A stretch of 64,000 nt of DNA from Undaria pinnatifida (taxonomy: Eukaryota > Sar > Phaeophyceae > Laminariales > Alariaceae), in contig JABAKD010000016.1 in the NCBI GenBank assembly GCA_012845835.1, forward strand, positions 18,727,367 to 18,791,366, in the 5' to 3' direction. A model generated the notes under the pieces. That model saw only the letters and a list, made by a program, of their open reading frames with translations, was not told where the DNA came from and made no database searches. This document shows, piece after piece, positions 33,701 through 42,759 of this stretch. Each line of letters starts with the position of its first letter. The stretch's first letter is position 1. Made by a program: the position numbers and the translations under genes.

Positions 33701-35937
33701 TGGTGTATTCGCGTGCCTTGTTCGCCCCCCCTCCCCCCCCCCTCCGCCTGCGAGCGCCGAAATATTGGAGTAGGAACGGCCGTCCGTCTCGAAAGTAATG
33801 CGTGGTCAGTGGTCAAGCAACAAACTAGAAGCCCGTATCCTAAGCGGTTCTTGGTAGGATGCAGCTCATCCTTCATGCGACTCGCCGAACGCCTACCGGC
33901 GATTCGCTCTTGGTGCAATCTGTGTCTGCCTGGTCCGACTTGCTCCGTCCCGCCATTGTAGGCATGCGAGGGTCTATGGCCATACGACTACCGCCATGCA
34001 TTATAATAGTTGCACCCCCCCCCCCCCCCCCCCCTACCTCCCCTCGCGCCTAATATCATGCCCCTGACTGGAGTGCAGTGGATCCCCTGTACCGGCTGGA
34101 GCACGAACAGGCGGACAAACGTAGGGCGGTGTCGCGAAAAACGGTGCTTACGCAGCTCACGGAGCTTGCCGATTCGCACGCACAAGATGACTACTCGTCA
34201 AACGCAAGATTAAGGAAAAAAATGCGTTCACGAAAAAAAGAAGAACGCGAGAGGGAGGAGGAAGCGACGGTGAGTTACACAAGGCGGCATAATGGTTATC
34301 GCTGAACTTCCGTTAATGGTAGTTTTTGCTATGTGTTACCTACTTCGGGCGGAAGGTCAGTTTTCTCCCTCCTAACCCGGACCGCAACCCGAAGCCGAGC
34401 CCAAAGGAGTGTGCCAAGAAAGTTCCTTGCGCAGCGCACGGGGATCAAATGACAGGATGTGAGGATTGAACCCGAACCTGCAGTGAACGGTGACACACTG
34501 AATGCTACTATAGCTTTGAGCTCACCACAGAAGTTGCCGCATCAGTGTGTGGCGGTACGTCTCGAATTAACAGGAGCGCTGTTTCGGCCGGTGGTCTCGT
34601 GGTGACAGACAGGTGCTGCTTGCTTTGTTGGTAGTGTTATAGCACAAGACTACAGTTAAAATATTACGGCGGAACCATTCCTGTTTGTGTGTATACTAGG
34701 ACTGTGAGTTGGCTTCCTGTCCTACTGTAATAGTAAGCCGCCGGCTACTCAGTAGCTGGCTACAGTAGGTGTTAAAGCTAGTTCCTTGTGGTAGTTTTTG
34801 CGGAAAGCTGCGGTTTGTGCGTGACGAGCGCGTTAGTGGCTCGCAATGTGATCTATATAGAGAAATGCTAAAGTAAAGCGGTTGGCTTACTTACCACCCA
34901 ACTAATAACTACCCGTCAAGTCCCGCAAACGCAGAGCCATAGGCATAACGGTTACGATATTGACATTATTGTCCGTCCCATCGTAGCTTTGAAGACCCGC
35001 AAACGCGATGCGGTAACGATCGTTCAATACATCGTAGCATCCGTCCCTCTTACGCGTTACACACACGTTCTCGTGTTGTATTCTGCAGGCAAGAGGGCTC
35101 GGCATACGCCTCGCTACCCCAATCCCAGCAGACGCAGATGCAGCTCGCCGTATCAAGTACCGCAGCCGGCACAAGGGGTTCAAAACCGGAGAAAAGGCGA
35201 AAATGGCCGCCGTAACGAGCGAGTCTATCTTCGGTCCGGGAACGGAATCATCTGCGCAAGCACGGCGAAAGGCTGTGCTAGTGAAAGCGGCCAAGCTAGG
35301 CATCAAAACTAAGGGCATGCGATTGCTTGAGCCCGATGCGGCCGACACGATGCGACGACCACGCGCCGCCTCTCGGAGTAATGGCTCTTCGTCTCGCGCT
35401 AATGGGTCTGTTTCTCGAACTAGTGGATCTGTCTCTCAAAGCGATGGATCTTCCTCTCGAACGAGGGGGGCTGCCCCACACCCTTCCCCAGTGCGCGAAC
35501 CACGCCGGGAAGGAACAAGAAAACGGCGAAGGCGCGACGCGGAACCGGAAATAATAGATGCCCACCACGACGAAGCCCCATGGTGTGCGAATGGAACACA
35601 TTTAGACGTCCGCGATCCTGTCGATGGTGAAGGCGTCAGTGTTCAATCCATATCGATACGGTTAGGGGAGGAAGATAATGGTGACGAGGAAACAGCCGTC
35701 GCGTCCAAGAAACGGCGGAGAAAGAGTCGAGTTGGTAATGAGAGCACGAGTGTTTCATCTGTGCCCGTACGATTAGGAGGGGAGGGGGACCGTGGTGGAG
35801 AAGCAGTTGCCGCGTCGAAGAAGCGCCGGAGAAAGAGTTCACGCTCGCAACCCACTCCCGTTTCTGCGGGAAGCAATATCACCTCTGCTGCCAGCAGTGT
35901 TAGCGATGGACTAGCAGCCATCGCAGGCTTTTATTGA
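21723..35937 (+). CDS. CCDC130: CWC16-family splicing factor, CCDC130/YJU2B-like, 4 exons, 485 aa
   Basis: CWC16-family proteins associate with the spliceosome. Exons are 21723-21908, 32998-33229, 34079-34269 and 35089-35937; all introns are GT-AG and the phases agree. The N-terminus has the family word NMYYPPEW, then IRFELPVHGWCLGC with CxxC at residues 53-56. A second CxxC (KCPSC, 88-91) is followed by QTDPKNTDYEYVSG. YRLEHEQADKR is near residues 143-153. WCLGCGRHIG, TDPKNTDY and RLEHEQADKR fit CCDC130 better than CCDC94/YJU2. The C-terminal half is low complexity: a Ser-rich 8-residue repeat (about 298-330) and two copies of a unit ending ASKKRRRKS (about 391-416 and 429-453), probably nuclear localisation signals. 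Intron 1 is 11.1 kb. The 3' end of exon 4 seeds a downstream tandem array. Confidence 0.92.
21929..21963. repeat. CAG microsatellite near the exon 1 donor
   Basis: About eleven CAG units, one of them TAG, begin 20 bp inside intron 1 of the CCDC130-like gene. Confidence 0.85.
22031..22150. repeat. Dispersed repeat shared with 17880-17990
   Basis: The copies share CAGTGCCCGTGCTGATG and TGGTCAC followed by AACTACGAGACA in the same order. One copy lies in each divergent gene's first intron. A similarity to exon 1 (GGTCACAACCAGTACGAGA) was considered and judged too weak. Confidence 0.6.
22820..22915. repeat. Family W dispersed repeat
   Basis: It carries CCCCTCCTTACACTAAATCC, AAGTAATTTTGTCCCCCAAAA and a GGGTTTCTAGTTGTAA-like end. 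Diverged copies lie at 30890-30975 and, inverted, at about 44265-44365; 17550-17600 is a fragment. Confidence 0.6.
23033..23115 (+). repeat. Family Y short 3'-end copy
   Basis: ACGCAGCTTGCAAAGATGAG is followed by TCGTCGAACTCACGGCTGAC and TTCTTGAAATAATTTTT. Confidence 0.72.
23588..24900 (-). mobile_element. Family S SINE, copy C, split by an inverted repeat
   Basis: The SINE tail and body occupy 23588-23769 (CTTCTACTTTCCAGCTTCTG to CTCACGCTCTCGCGCT). Its tRNA-like head resumes at about 24839-24900 (AGGCTCGAGGATAACCTGAT, CGCCACCGGGGCGACCGG). The palindrome at 23769-24840 lies between. Compared with copies A and B, about 80 bp of the SINE middle is absent at the junction. Confidence 0.75.
23769..24840. 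repeat. ~1.07-kb near-perfect inverted repeat (foldback)
   Basis: Left arm 23769-24285 and right arm 24304-24840 are close to identical reverse complements with an 18-bp loop (24286-24303). The right arm is 18 bp longer because GGATGGAGGTCCTGGCTG is duplicated at about 24409-24444. The arm ends read CTCGACCCC, then TCTTACCTGCC. Each arm has two CCAAT-like words (GGCCAATCAGAAGG and GGCCAATCAGCGAG in the left arm) and a long open frame of about 165 codons that matches no family I know; the frame occurs once on each strand. The arms carry no transposase. Confidence 0.93.
24961..25250 (-). repeat. Family Y dispersed repeat, copy 4, with G tract
   Basis: The landmarks are the same as at 14967. 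It is followed by AGGCTGGGTTTTGAAGGGCG and a run of 17 G at 25276-25292. Confidence 0.83.
25690..26153. repeat. Family X dispersed repeat, copy 1, ending in a C tract
   Basis: About 460 bp aligned with 46125-46560: GGCGGTCACCATGATGGTTA, GTGTGAATATGG, GTGGCCAC, CAAGGTGCCGAAGTC, CTCACGGCGCTTCGCGCTTG and CATACGACTACGGCCATGCA. It ends in C13-A-C10 at 26130-26153. Partial copies lie at 33830-34034 and, inverted, at 40260-40450 and 41250-41400. It has no coding content. Confidence 0.82.
26555..26858 (+). repeat. Family Y dispersed repeat, copy 5
   Basis: Read on plus: ATAAACTGGTGCACTCCTTC, CCGTCAGATTTTGTCCCCCT, GTTTCCGCGCACAG, GTTGACCCTGGTGCAAGCTA, CGCGCGATCGGAGTA, CACAGCTTGCGAAGATGAG and AAAGCTGGAGTGCAGTTTTA. 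C-rich sequence (26380-26540) lies at its 5' side, matching the G tracts of the inverted copies. A further fragment is at about 27600-27700. Confidence 0.82.
27735..28060. repeat. Dispersed repeat with an internal duplication; relative of 31530-31780
   Basis: GCATTACTTGCGGAACGGTC and GCATTACTTAGCGGAACGGT are direct copies about 220 bp apart. The 31530-31780 copy shares ATTACTTGCGGAACGGTCCA, GTTGAACTTCCT and TTTGCCGCCTG. Confidence 0.68.
28590..29225. repeat. Tandem duplication, ~320-bp period
   Basis: Units at about 28590-28905 and 28930-29225 share TGTACTCGTCT, CAGAACGTGACATC, CGCTA-TTGCAC words, GGGCCTCTT and GCGCGAGCGTAGCGGGCGGC. They are well diverged. Just before them, 28100-28300 and 28430-28510 are rich in GCAGCGCAGC-type words. 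Confidence 0.68.
29235..29818 (+). repeat. Family Y copy 6, split by a SINE
   Basis: The first part (29235-29352) ends at GTTGACCCTGGTACAAGCTA. The second part (29672-29818) resumes with GGAGTCG, ATCCTTAATGAGGACACAC and CACAGCTTGCAAAGATGAG. The sequence between is SINE copy B. Confidence 0.8.
29358..29669 (+). mobile_element. Family S tRNA-derived SINE, copy B (most complete)
   Basis: The head reads CGGTCGCCCCGGTGGCGTAT, then CAGGTTATC (box A), and GAGTTCGAGCCCCGCC (box B) about 45 bp later. The body follows, and a 16-A tail lies at 29654-29669. It is inserted in family Y copy 6, with an imperfect possible target duplication AGTTCTA / AGTTTCA. The nesting makes family Y older than this insertion. 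Confidence 0.85.
30311..30412 (+). repeat. Family Y short 3'-end copy
   Basis: CACGCAGCTTGCAACGTTGA is followed by CTCAATTGGTCGAACTCACG and TCTGACGTATTTGAAATATT. Confidence 0.7.
30890..30975. repeat. Family W dispersed repeat, second copy
   Basis: AATCCCTCCCTATACTAAAT, TCAAGTATATGTGTCCCCCA and AAGGGCTTCCAGCAGTAAAG align with 22820-22915. Confidence 0.58.
31530..31780. repeat. Dispersed repeat, relative of 27735-28060
   Basis: The stretch shares TTGCGGAACGGTCCAGCTTT, TTGATTTTCAACA-like words and GAAGTTGAACTTCCTCCA. No protein was recognised. Confidence 0.6.
31840..32690. repeat. Tandem array of ~320-370-bp units, 2.6 copies
   Basis: Units start near 31842, 32159 and 32533. Each carries GTTGAGGGACGCTG or its variant, a TGTGTGGCTGAAGCTCTCGC-type block, AGCCTGACCCGTT then CTGTATC, a T-run, and CATCCGCCGCCAACGATTCC-type words. 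They are diverged and lie in intron 1 of the CCDC130-like gene. Confidence 0.72.
32920..32975 (-). repeat. Family Y fragment next to the exon 2 acceptor
   Basis: GGTCGAAGCTCATGTTCACA, ATCTGCGTGTGATA matches the inner 3' end of family Y and stops about 25 bp before the acceptor AG at 32996-32997. Confidence 0.5.
33640..33700 (+). pseudogene. Decayed copy of the CCDC130-like exon 3 acceptor and start
   Basis: CAGCTGGGGTGTAATATATC, CCCTGTACCGGCCAGATCAC aligns with the acceptor and first codons of exon 3 at 34062-34120 (GGAGTGCAGTGGATCCCCTG, TACCGGCTGGAGCACGAACA). The AG acceptor is not kept and a stop follows. C-rich tracts also precede both. The distance is about 420 bp, with a family X fragment in between. 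Confidence 0.65.
33830..34034. repeat. Family X partial copy, ending in C20
   Basis: GGTTCTTGGTAGGATGCAGC, ATGCGACTCGCCGAACGCCT and GGTCTATGGCCATACGACTA lead to a C20 run at 34015-34034. It lies 45 bp before exon 3 of the CCDC130-like gene. Confidence 0.78.
34270..35088. other. CCDC130-like intron 3; nothing recognised
   Basis: A clear donor (GTGAGT) and an acceptor (TTCTGCAG) bound this 819-bp intron. No repeat family seen elsewhere in the window was recognised in it. Confidence 0.55.
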
Positions 35938-37260
35938 AATGTAATACACAGCTCGTGAGGACTGCATATGGTTGTCTTGTCGATAATAAAAGCGAGTGTT
36001 GCATCTGTGCCGGTTCGGTTAAGAGAGGAAGAGAACAGTGGTGGAAAAACAATCGGCGCGTCCAGAAAACGACGGACAAAGAGTTCACGCTCGCAACCGA
36101 CTTCCGCCGCCGCTGCCAGCAGTAGCCATGGGCTGACAGGGATCGCAAGCAGTTATTGAATTATAATACGCCGCTCGTGAGGACTGTGAATAGTTAGTTG
36201 CCCTGTCGATGATGGGGACGTCAATGTTGCTTCTGCACCTGTACTCTTACGAGAGAAAGAGCATGGTGGTGGAGACGCAATCTTCTCGTCGAAGAAACGA
36301 CGGACGAGCTCACGGTCGTCGAAATCGACTCCCGCGGCCGCTGCCGGCATTAGTAACGCTGGGCTAGCAGCGATCGCAAGCGTGTATTGACATTCGATAC
36401 GCAGCTCGTGAGGACTACAGCTGTATATATGTAGCTGTCCTGTCGATGATGAGAGCGCGAGTGTTGGATGTGTGCCGGTACGGTAAGGAAAGGAAGAGAA
36501 CGGTGGTGGAGAAACAGTCGTTTCGTCGAAGAAACGCCGCAGATGGAATCAACGGTCGTCGTAACTGACTGCTTCATCTGCTGTCAGTAGCAATCATGGG
36601 GTAGCAGTGGTCGCAAACATTTTTTATTGAACTGCAATACGCAGGTACACTACTACTGTAGCGAGGACTGTAGCTGGTCGGTGAAGCTCTTGCAAGGGTC
36701 CCAAGACTTTATTGAACTATGATGTGCGACGCGTGAGGACTGTATGGAGTTGTGTACGTGGCTCAAGTGCGGTTGGGAAGCCACCAGGTATTGCAACCAA
36801 CCCCCGCCTGTGCCGCCGGCACTAGCGACGATGGGCTAGCAGCGTTCGCAAGCGTTTGTTGAAATAAATGTCAAACGCAGCTCGTGAGGACTCTAGTTGT
36901 CTTCCACAGCTCGTGATGACTGCACATACAGTTGCCATGCAGCTGTGCGTGACTCAAGTACGCTTGGAAAGCTTTTGGGTATTGCCTGCAATTCACGCCT
37001 GTGCCGCTAGCTGTAACAACGGGCTAGCACCATTCGCGGGCATTTATTGAAGTGGAACACGCAGCCCGTGAGCAATGTAATTGTCGTACGCAACTGGTGG
37101 TGAGGACTGTATGTAATTTTCCTGCAGCTGCACATGGCTCAATTGTGCCTGGGGAGCTTATAGGTATTGCACAAACGACTCCCACCTCCGCTGCCAGCAA
37201 TAGCAACAAGGGGCTAGCAGCAATCGCAAGCGTTTATTGGACCAGGATACGCAGCTCGTG
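35938..37260 (+). pseudogene. Tandem array of decaying copies of the CCDC130-like gene tail
   Basis: Six copies of the C-terminal coding end plus the first bases after the stop follow the real stop codon. Each ends in a variant of GGGCTAGCAGCGATCGCAAG plus CGTTTATTGA. The stop-codon positions are 35937 (real), 36159, 36390, 36630, 36862 and 37050, with a diverged TGG at 37240, so the spacing is 186-240 bp. Most units then have ACGCAGCTCGTGAGGACTGT. The first copy still encodes 63 residues with SVPVR, KRR and SRSQPTS words (35968-36159). Decay and shortening increase with distance. The array continues, in phase with the sequence, from the internal repeat of exon 4 (repeat unit 108 nt apart at 35709 and 35817). 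Confidence 0.85.
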
Positions 37261-38120
37261 CGCGGCTCGTAAAGACTGTAGTTTTCATGCAGCGGTACGT
37301 GGCTCAAGTCAAGTGCATTTGGGAAGCAGTTTGTGGGGCGTGTATATTGTTCTGTAGCTGTACGTAGCTCACGTTATGCTTGGGCAGCCACCGGATATCG
37401 CTCGCGTGCTTTGTGCTTGAGATTGAGATATTCAAGGTTGGGGTTTGATATATGGGAGATTCCAGGCTGCGCTAGCGTACGAAAAACCACTCGGAAGCAC
37501 ACGCGACCGACTGTATTTCTGTCTGTGCGGATGGATCATTTTCGGTGCCCTTTTTGTGGTGAGGTTGTAGTGGGTTTTCCCGGCTGACATGTGCTATCAT
37601 ATGCCAGATAGCTTTTTTTTGCTCAAAATATGTGACTAACGCGGTTCCTCAACGGAGTGAAACTGCCCAATGTCTCTGCAATACCCGTTGCGTCTTACAT
37701 GGTATGTCTATTACCGTTACGGTGGTATACACTAAATAAGCCCTGACACGTAGGACCTATCTAGCCTAGCACACCTAATTTGACGTGAACTCTGGAAAGT
37801 GGAATCCCACTCCCACTTGTTGGTCTGTTCAGACTTTCGAGCGCTTTCTTCACCTTGTCGTTTATAATATTTGTAGACCATGGGCCATGAGGTTGTTCAT
37901 CGGATTGCACTTTGAGTTTTTCGCAGACCAAGATTTTGGGTGAGGTATACATCTTGTCAATTGACAAAACCTCATAAAAATAGATGCAAAAGACGCTATT
38001 CATATATTTGTAGCATGCGTCGGCTCAGTACAATTGCGCAAGGCAATGCACAGTATCGACGTGCATCTGTTCAATTTCTACACTCGCCGTAGGGGGGTTA
38101 TGTTGTTTTGGGGCTTTTTT
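37261..38120. other. Flank of the tail array; family V repeat
   Basis: 37830-37985 is a diverged copy of family V (CCATGGGCCATGAGGTTGTT, CATCGGATTGCACTTTGAG, GTGAGGTATACA). Others lie at 42290-42500, 43600-43830 and, inverted, near 44110-44200. No gene was recognised. Confidence 0.5.
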
Positions 38121-38121
38121 T

Positions 38122-38302
38122 GGCAGTGGCTCGGGGTCGCTCGCGCGAGTGAGCCTCCTGTTCCTTTGCGATCTCGAGCTTTCGTGCTGTTCCAATTTTG
38201 CAATATGAATCCGCAATTGAAAGGTAATAAGCTACGGTGCGCCAAACGAATCTCGTAAATCGTTTTGGCCCCTGAGGTTCAGACTCACTCGTGCGAGTGG
38301 TG
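38122..38302. mobile_element. MITE-like element, CTCGCGCGAG ends, copy 1
   Basis: Ends carry GGTCGCTCGCGCGAGTGAGC and ACTCACTCGTGCGAGTGG. The body has GTTCCTTTGCGATCTCGAGC and AATATGAATCCGCAATTG, found again at 42092-42290 and, inverted, at 46742-46902. It is about 180 bp and encodes nothing. The shared inverted ends and small size fit a non-autonomous DNA transposon. Confidence 0.75.
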
Positions 38303-39740
38303 AAATCCCGCTTACGGAATAGTGAAAATGGGGACAAGCCCCCTACCGTAGTCCTGGCCCATTCTATATACATATATTCAATGGTACGAACAAAAATATT
38401 GGTCGCACGCTCGAATTTCTGCACGTACTCCGCCGCATCGGATGATGACGCTGTAATCATCGTTGGGCTGCATTTTGCTGGGAATATCCGCGTGGTGTAC
38501 ACATGCGTGTTGATATTTCGCTAGATCGCGGCGGTTTCATCGCACATGGACCCGTAGACTCTGAGGTTTCAGGGGAGAGGCTGTCGTCCGACGAAAGCTC
38601 TTCGCAGTTACTTGGGGTACCAACCTGGCATTAAAGGGTTTCATTTACCTGGGACAGGCAGTTTCGGTGAACTACCACAAGGTGTTTCATTGTCCAACAC
38701 TACCGGCGTACGTATGAATACCTTTGTGTACAGCATGCATTTGATTGGCGGCAGTTTGTCGTCCCTTACCGGTGCCCGTTTCAGGGAGGCAGGGTGGTCG
38801 TCTCCTCAGTCCTCTCGTTATAGTACGGTGGTGGCAAAGGCCTAAGAGTTGTTTGCTATTCGGTTTTTCTTTCGGGGATTATATTTTTCAAAGCTACTTG
38901 GATAAACGGCCACCCTTCCTTGGGTTTGCCATCCATTTCATTGGCGGCAGTTTTTGTCCCTTGCCTGCCATTATCGTGTTTTTGTGGTCGCCCGTGGGCA
39001 CTCACATAGCATGCCATGGGAACCCACGGCGGGATGCCAAGGGTTACCGCGGCGTCCCAAGCAAGTTTCCGTGGGACCCCACCGCACCCCGCGATATTCC
39101 GTACGCGATCGAGCGGTCGCCTGCGCGTCATTGTATCATCAGTGTCATGCGCGGAGCAGAATGCGTTATTTCCGCTGTTTTCTGCTGGTCAACACCCGTC
39201 ATAGCGCATTAATGTGAAGTGTAGTGCAAGCCTAATTTTGGTATTCATACTCGAGCTATAATATTGATGATCACCATGTGCCTCTCTTGCGTGGCAGTAT
39301 CCAAAAGGCTCCCCTGCCCCCTGCTCTTCATGAAGTTGCCCCCATGTCATGTAGAGCTCTGGACACGTGCATTCATGCTGATCATTGTACGAAAGATGTG
39401 CGTTACAGCGGGGTCTAAAGGTGGCCGCCACGAGGCTTCGGCAACGCGGGATTGAGTCCTCGTTCCCATGCCTCTCAAGTGGTCGTCTCTCGCCAACAAG
39501 GAAGACAATTCCTTGTTGCCGTTACCTCCTCTGAGTGGTCGCGATACTCCAACGCGGTTGCTCCCTGAATCCCCCCGTACGCGTATCGGTTCCGTCCCAA
39601 ATTCTTCACCTGCTACGAGTAGTACTGCTACTATTAATTCTACCAAACTGCTGAGCTCGATTTGGTGGACGTGACCTCTAAGCAAAAGCTCCATGCCACT
39701 TGCGTAGTTGCCCCGCACCCACCGTATTCGTGGCTCTCCT
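38303..39740. other. Repeat-poor stretch, no supported gene
   Basis: Two diverged blocks share GGCGGCAGTTT, GTCCCTT and CCTGCC-like words (38752 and 38942). 39000-39080 is rich in CATGGGA/CCGCGG-type palindromic words. A possible minus-strand exon (39609-39526, 28 residues, between an AG and a GTAAC donor) would keep phase 0 with the gene at 44780-52335, but has no homology support. Confidence 0.35.
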
Positions 39741-41400
39741 ACTGACTGCCAGCGATGCCATTCTCAAGCGATCGGCAGACCGCCTCGCTGTGGACATACA
39801 TTCCCAACACAATAATGCTCCTGGCACATTCTATGCACGTACCATATTTACACTGTACTGATTGCTGATCGCGTAGATTTGATATGCAATCTTTCAGAAA
39901 GGCATACTCTTTCAGGACTTTTTCTAGTGGAGGGAATGGAATCGCAATTTCGAGGAATCTCTGAATACTACTGGACCGATCCCGACCCCCCCCACACCCC
40001 ACACCCCTACCCCTGGCCTGGTCACCAATGCAGCCCCCCTGCCCCCCCCCATTGCCATGAACGATACTGGACCCCCCCCCCCCCCCGCGCGCCACGTATT
40101 GGCTATATGTATATCGTAACGCCTTTCTACCGTCCTGCAATCATGCAGAGCCTCCTTGTTTGCTACATTATTTTTGTTTGGTGTGTATAGACAACGTCTC
40201 TCGTTGCACACGCCCGCGTCACACTGCGACAGTGTCCACTGCAGATAGGCTCGCCTATGGCGGGAGGGGGCGGGGTGTACTCATTTCATACATGACCGTA
40301 GTCGTAGTACCACATCCATGGTATAGACCCTTGCATCCCTATAATGCCGGGATGGAGCATGTCGGGTTTTTACCGAACAGGCAGACATCGCATGCACCAA
40401 GCGCGAAGCGCCGTGAGGTGCTTGGAGAGTCTCATGAAGGGCGAGCTGCATCCTACTAAGAACAACTCGATGGAGATGTTCCAAATGGTCCGCGAAAAGC
40501 ACTAAAAAATGAGTGTTTCGCATTCACGGAGAAACCCAAATTGCTCGTTGGTTGGCAGGCCGACCCTGCCCCCAACGCCATGCTTCCTGCGACGCTTTTC
40601 TACTGGCTGCCTACGTACTCAATCAAGCGATTGATGAACACCCTCGTTTTGGGCCTACCTCATACAAAATGCCTCTCAACACGCACATGCATTCATGCTC
40701 GTGCCATATTTATAGCGTACTGCCTGTTGACCGGGTGGGTTTGATAACCATACAATTTCAAGGATGTTTCTGATGGAGGGCGTGGGCTGAAGGTTCTTCT
40801 CCGAAAGCTCTATATGCCCATGGGCCGATACTCCCCACCCCCCCCCCGTGTATCAATATTCTTTGCCGAAAGCTCTGAACGCTAGTGGACCGATCCCCCC
40901 CCCCCCCCCGAGTATTGACTACACACGAAGGATTGACTATATAAAGCAACACTTAATGGCTTGCGGCGTGTGTATCAGCGTGCTCCTGGTCAAGGTGGCC
41001 ACGAACCCGCTCTCTGATGACCAGAGACATACACCTAATAGTTCCCACTAATCTCTAAGAACACGTTTGTACCGTGCTGCCATTTCCTTTTTGGCACATT
41101 TCATTCTGCTGGATCTATGTGCCAACGTGTATCGTTGCACACCGCCCCGTGTCACTGGAACAGCGTCCACTATATAAGTTCGCCTCTCTTACCTAGCTAG
41201 ATAGGCGCTCACCTGTCAAACTAGATCATGGGTTCGAGTTAAGGGTGGGAAGGGAGGTACTCACTTCATGAATAGCCGGAGTCGCAAGACCATAAACCCT
41301 CGCATCCCCTGCAATGCCGGGACGGGCGTGTCGGGTTTTTACCGACCAGGCAGGTATTGCTTGCGACCAGGGCGGGGTCCAAATGGTCCACGAAAGCAGT
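39740..41400. repeat. Duplicated ~0.9-kb unit containing family X pieces
   Basis: 39780-40500 and 40600-41400 share several blocks in the same order: GGCACATTCTATGC/GTGCCATATTTATAGCGTAC-type words, ACTGGACCGATCCC or GTGGACCGATCCC before C-runs, CGTTGCACAC, GTGTCAC then GTCCACT, and ATGCCGGGA then TGTCGGGTTTTTACCGA. C-runs of 11-15 bases occur at 40073-40086 and 40895-40909. Confidence 0.65.
41186..41250 (+). repeat. tRNA-like sequence (SINE head or pseudo-tRNA)
   Basis: TAGCTAGATAGGCGCTC fits box A and ATGGGTTCGAGTTA fits box B, 30 bp apart. The middle CTGTCAAA resembles the anticodon loop of tRNA-Asp (GTC). The stems do not pair well, so it is not scored as a working tRNA gene. Confidence 0.5.
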
Positions 41401-41483
41401 CATGGGGGTGTATGCTTCTCATTCACGGAGCCAAGAAGTTTCTCCTGGGTGATTTTCACCGCGGTCTTCCTGCCCCCGGTGCC

Positions 41484-41660
41484 AGATGTCATGCTGTCAG
41501 ACGTTACGCTGTCAGACGTCACGCTGTCAGACGTTACGCTGTCAGAAGTCACGCTGTCAGACGTCACGCTGACAGACGTCACGCTCTCAGATGTCGCGCT
41601 GTCGGATGTCACGCTGTCAGATGTCGCGCTGTCGGATGTCACGCTGTCAGATGCCACGCG
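41484..41660. repeat. 15-bp minisatellite, about 12 units
   Basis: The unit is GTCAGACGTCACGCT, with the palindrome GACGTC in its centre. Open frames run through it on both strands (SDVTL repeats on plus, TSDSV on minus). The minus frame continues to a stop at 41400 and could be a Ser-rich terminal exon, but no phase-compatible acceptor was found. Confidence 0.88.
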
Positions 41661-42091
41661 GCTTGCGATGCCACCTCGTGGCCTGTGCGAGCACACCTAA
41701 CGAACCTGATTCAAGTGGAGGGAGCGATAGATCCGACTAGACGACATCAAAGGATTATAAACACACAATAGCTAGTCACGAGGGAAGCGAGTCTCTAATT
41801 AATTACGGCGCCAAGAAGTATTATGCCCAGCCTGTCGTGCCCGAATCTCCGTGTCACGCCCGACGACCGGAATCTCCCAAAATAACGAACTGAGGAGGGG
41901 GTCGACTTTTTTTTCTGTTCCCCACCAGCGCATACAGTTGGCAACAGCTACATAGGTCCACACCACTAGCAGCGAGATCTCTACCACTTTTTACGATATT
42001 GGCACATCGGCCAGTGGAAGGCATGAGCAGCGCATGAGCGATTACACCCACGGACTACGGTAGTAGAAGAATCACTTTGGAGGCATTTTTC

Positions 42092-42290
42092 TGCAGCGGC
42101 TCGGGGTCAACTCGGGGTCACTCGCGCGGGTGTAACCCCCCCCCGGTTCCTTTGCGGTCTCAAGCTTTGGTGCTGTTTTAATTATGCGATATCAATCCTC
42201 AACGGAACGGTAAGTTACGCGCCGCACCAAACAAATCGCCTAAAACTCCTTTTTTGTCCGCGAAGAACGGAGTAATTTGCGCGAGTGTCA
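42092..42290. mobile_element. MITE-like element, copy 2
   Basis: The left end GGGGTCACTCGCGCGGGTGT, body GGTTCCTTTGCGGTCTCAAG and right end TTTGCGCGAGTGTC match the element at 38122-38302. Confidence 0.68.
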
Positions 42291-42500
42291 AAAACCTGGT
42301 AGTAGTGCCAATGGGTGTATTCGACGCATTCTACGATAGAGGTAGCACTTTTGGTCTGAAACGTTTTTCTGGATGACGGGGCCCCTTAACCCAAATTCGT
42401 CGGAAAATGCGCGTCATTTGTTTTGATTGATTTTCGTGGTATACATATAGGCCGTCGGGTTATTCATCCGGTACCAGTTTTATTTTTTTTCTCCAATACA
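42290..42500. repeat. Family V dispersed repeat
   Basis: GATTTTCGTGGTATACATAT, GGTTATTCATCCGGTACC and TTTTTGGGAGAGGT words align with 43600-43830 and 37830-37985. Confidence 0.55.
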
Positions 42501-42759
42501 GTTTTTGGGAGAGGTCTCAAGCTCAGAAGTTGCGGAATTTCTGGGAAAAAAAAATGGCGCACACCACTATCGTAGCACGCGTGTTACACCCCCTACTGCA
42601 GCCTTGGACATTTAGGCGAAAGGTGTTGCGATATACTCTCTCAACGGTTCAAGGCACGAGTAGTAGTCTAAGCAAGGCTTATCGGATTTTGAAGTATACT
42701 CCAACTTGCCACCAAGACCGCTCTCCTGAGTACTTCGGCCATATGTTGAGGAATATTAG

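Noticed and set aside
39526-39609. 28-codon minus-strand exon continuing the unknown gene
   Set aside because: Phase and splice sites fit, but there is no homology, the acceptor tract is poor and a second frame is equally open. Too weak to list as a gene part.
39347-39718. 123-codon minus-strand frame as a gene
   Set aside because: No domain, no family resemblance, and an overlapping alternative frame; no support beyond being open.
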